Notes under the pieces: model-generated
Database searches by the model: none
Told to the model about the DNA's origin: nothing
Seen by the model: the letters and a program-made list of their open reading frames with translations, nothing else
Position numbers and translations under genes: made by a program
Shown: positions 63,204-64,000 of the stretch, in pieces
Numbering within the stretch: the stretch's first letter is position 1
Layout of the letters: each line of letters opens with the position of its first letter
Source of the DNA: Ignatzschineria rhizosphaerae
GTDB taxonomy: Bacteria > Pseudomonadota > Gammaproteobacteria > Cardiobacteriales > Wohlfahrtiimonadaceae
DNA: 64,000 bases
Assembly: GCF_022655595.1 (NCBI RefSeq)
Contig: NZ_CP093379.1
Coordinates: 1 to 64,000, forward strand
Reading direction: 5' to 3'

Positions 63204-63653
63204 ATGAAAAAGAAACCATTATTATTGATTGCCGCAGGATTATTATCCTTATCGATGAGTCATGCTTTTGCAGAAAATAGTGATTTACCAGAAATGACGT
63301 TATATAAAGATCCTTATTGCGGATGTTGCACAGCGCATGCCGATTATTTAAAAGAGCAGGGCATTGAGGTGAAGATGGTCGATCACCCTAATATCGCACA
63401 AATAAAAATGGATTACGGCACTTATAAAGGGGCAAGCTGCCATACGATTGTGATGGGGGATTATGTGATTGAAGGGCATGTGCCGATTGCTTCGATCCGT
63501 AAACTCTGGGATGAAAAGCCAGATATTAAAGGTATTGCACTACCTGGAATGCCGCTTAACTCACCAGGAATGGGACCTGAAAAGAAAGGTTCTTTGCAGA
63601 TCATGCAAATTGAGCATAACAGTGATGTGACCACTGTTTTTAATGTAGAGTAG
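63204..63653 (+). CDS. copG: Periplasmic copper protein CopG (DUF411)
   Basis: A 149-aa exported DUF411 protein. Signal peptide MKKKPLLLIAAGLLSLSMSHAFA, then MTLYKDPYCGCCTAHADYLKEQGIEVKMVDHPNIA, with the CGCC metal-binding motif of CopG, and GTYKGASCHTIVMGDYVIEGHVPIASI with the second cysteine/histidine group. The family is thought to handle copper redox in the periplasm. The frame is open from 63165, but AGAGAG lies before the ATG at 63204. A terminator follows. No copper ATPase or multicopper oxidase is within the window. Confidence 0.88.
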   Translation: MKKKPLLLIAAGLLSLSMSHAFAENSDLPEMTLYKDPYCGCCTAHADYLKEQGIEVKMVDHPNIAQIKMDYGTYKGASCHTIVMGDYVIEGHVPIASIRKLWDEKPDIKGIALPGMPLNSPGMGPEKKGSLQIMQIEHNSDVTTVFNVE

Positions 63654-63691
63654 TTCATCTTCTGTAGCTAATATCTAATATCATTCATCAT

Positions 63692-63730
63692 AAAAGCCAC
63701 TATTATTAACAATACAATAGTGGCTTTTTT
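63692..63730 (+). terminator. Rho-independent terminator after copG
   Basis: AAAAGCCACTATT and its complement AATAGTGGCTTTT around a 10-nt loop, then T residues. Confidence 0.88.
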
Positions 63731-63770
63731 CTTGATACAGCAAACGTTCTTAAAACCATCTTTGTGAATA

Positions 63771-63923
63771 GTAAAATCGGTTTAAAAGTGACTAGATCAG
63801 ATTGCCGGCATATCGTTATGAGAAGCATAAGAATCGTTCTATCCGGCATCATGCAAGCTGGTTTTATTCATACGTTGTATTGTGTTTACTGTTTAAAACA
63901 GTTTTTCTTAAACCAAATCGATT
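63771..63923 (+). repeat. Intergenic repeat family, copy 6 (complete)
   Basis: A 153-bp element with ends GTAAAATCGGTTTAAAAG and TTCTTAAACCAAATCGATT in inverted orientation. The inside contains CAGATTGCCGGCATATC, TTATGAGAAGC, AAGAATCGTTCTATCCGGC and CATGCAAGC, and a small local dyad TGTTTAAAACA before the right end. The best-preserved copy; use it as reference. Confidence 0.85.
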
Positions 63924-64000
63924 ATAAAAAGAGGTCATGAGAGGAGTTTGATTGATTATTTTGGCGAGATAATTGTCAGCACTGAAGATTCTAATTACAC

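Overview
The window is a 64 kb stretch of AT-rich chromosome from a gammaproteobacterium. Family-level evidence includes a yraN/rsmI divergent pair, CpxA/CpxR-like two-component genes, a Braun-type lipoprotein, TrkH, BrnQ, a Lon of the Pseudomonas AsrA type and RhlE. The low GC, the tandem 16-strand-type porins and the amino-acid-centred metabolism suggest the Ignatzschineria/Wohlfahrtiimonas group (Cardiobacteriales). That placement is inference; no marker here proves it. I saw no rRNA, tRNA, CRISPR array, prophage or complete insertion sequence.

Layout. 0-6.4 kb: dnaA (without dnaN beside it), yraN, rsmI, a YajR-like exporter, a SuhB-like protein that has lost its phosphatase motifs, and an exported phosphodiester-glycosidase-family protein. 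6.6-17.2 kb is an envelope block: CpxA/CpxR-like system, TrkH, an unusually short Lpp, GpsA, and three tandem porin paralogues with a truncated fourth copy between the first two. 17.9-27.9 kb is catabolic: a LysR regulator and a ThDP enzyme, periplasmic SodC, then three genes matching the L-pipecolate branch of lysine catabolism (dpkA, amaA, amaB) with a divergent YkvI-type membrane protein as candidate transporter, and an overlooked 30-codon membrane-peptide gene. 28-35.2 kb: AsrA-type Lon, a fused FAD/Fe-S D-lactate dehydrogenase, a candidate small RNA and a T4-endonuclease-V homologue. 35.6-41.8 kb: exported RidA, LysR, DoxX, a DapA-family lyase, GST, and thiC behind a TPP riboswitch with its terminator. 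41.8-54.5 kb: NDH-2 whose only plausible full-length start is ATA, BrnQ, a CorA-type transporter, a NucS-like nuclease, GNAT, a DHA2-type efflux pump with a divergent LysR, and RhlE. 54.6-63.9 kb: poorly known membrane and DUF proteins, two exporter/permease genes, ArsR with a paired YdcZ-family (DUF606) transporter and tandem palindromes, a YcgJ-like lipoprotein, and a CopG/DUF411 copper protein after a Cys/His-rich exported protein.

Two features recur across the window. One is a family of about 150-bp intergenic repeats with short terminal inverted repeats (six copies plus a lone end), one of which supplies the stop codon of a neighbouring gene. The other is the palindromic octamer TGCCGGCA, counted by eye at 14 sites, all to the right of 25 kb. 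The strongest candidates for new biology are the 30-aa peptide gene, the candidate sRNA near 34.65 kb, the catalytically dead SuhB-like protein, the AUA-start NDH-2, the repeat family, and the pipecolate cluster with its palindromic operator and candidate transporter.
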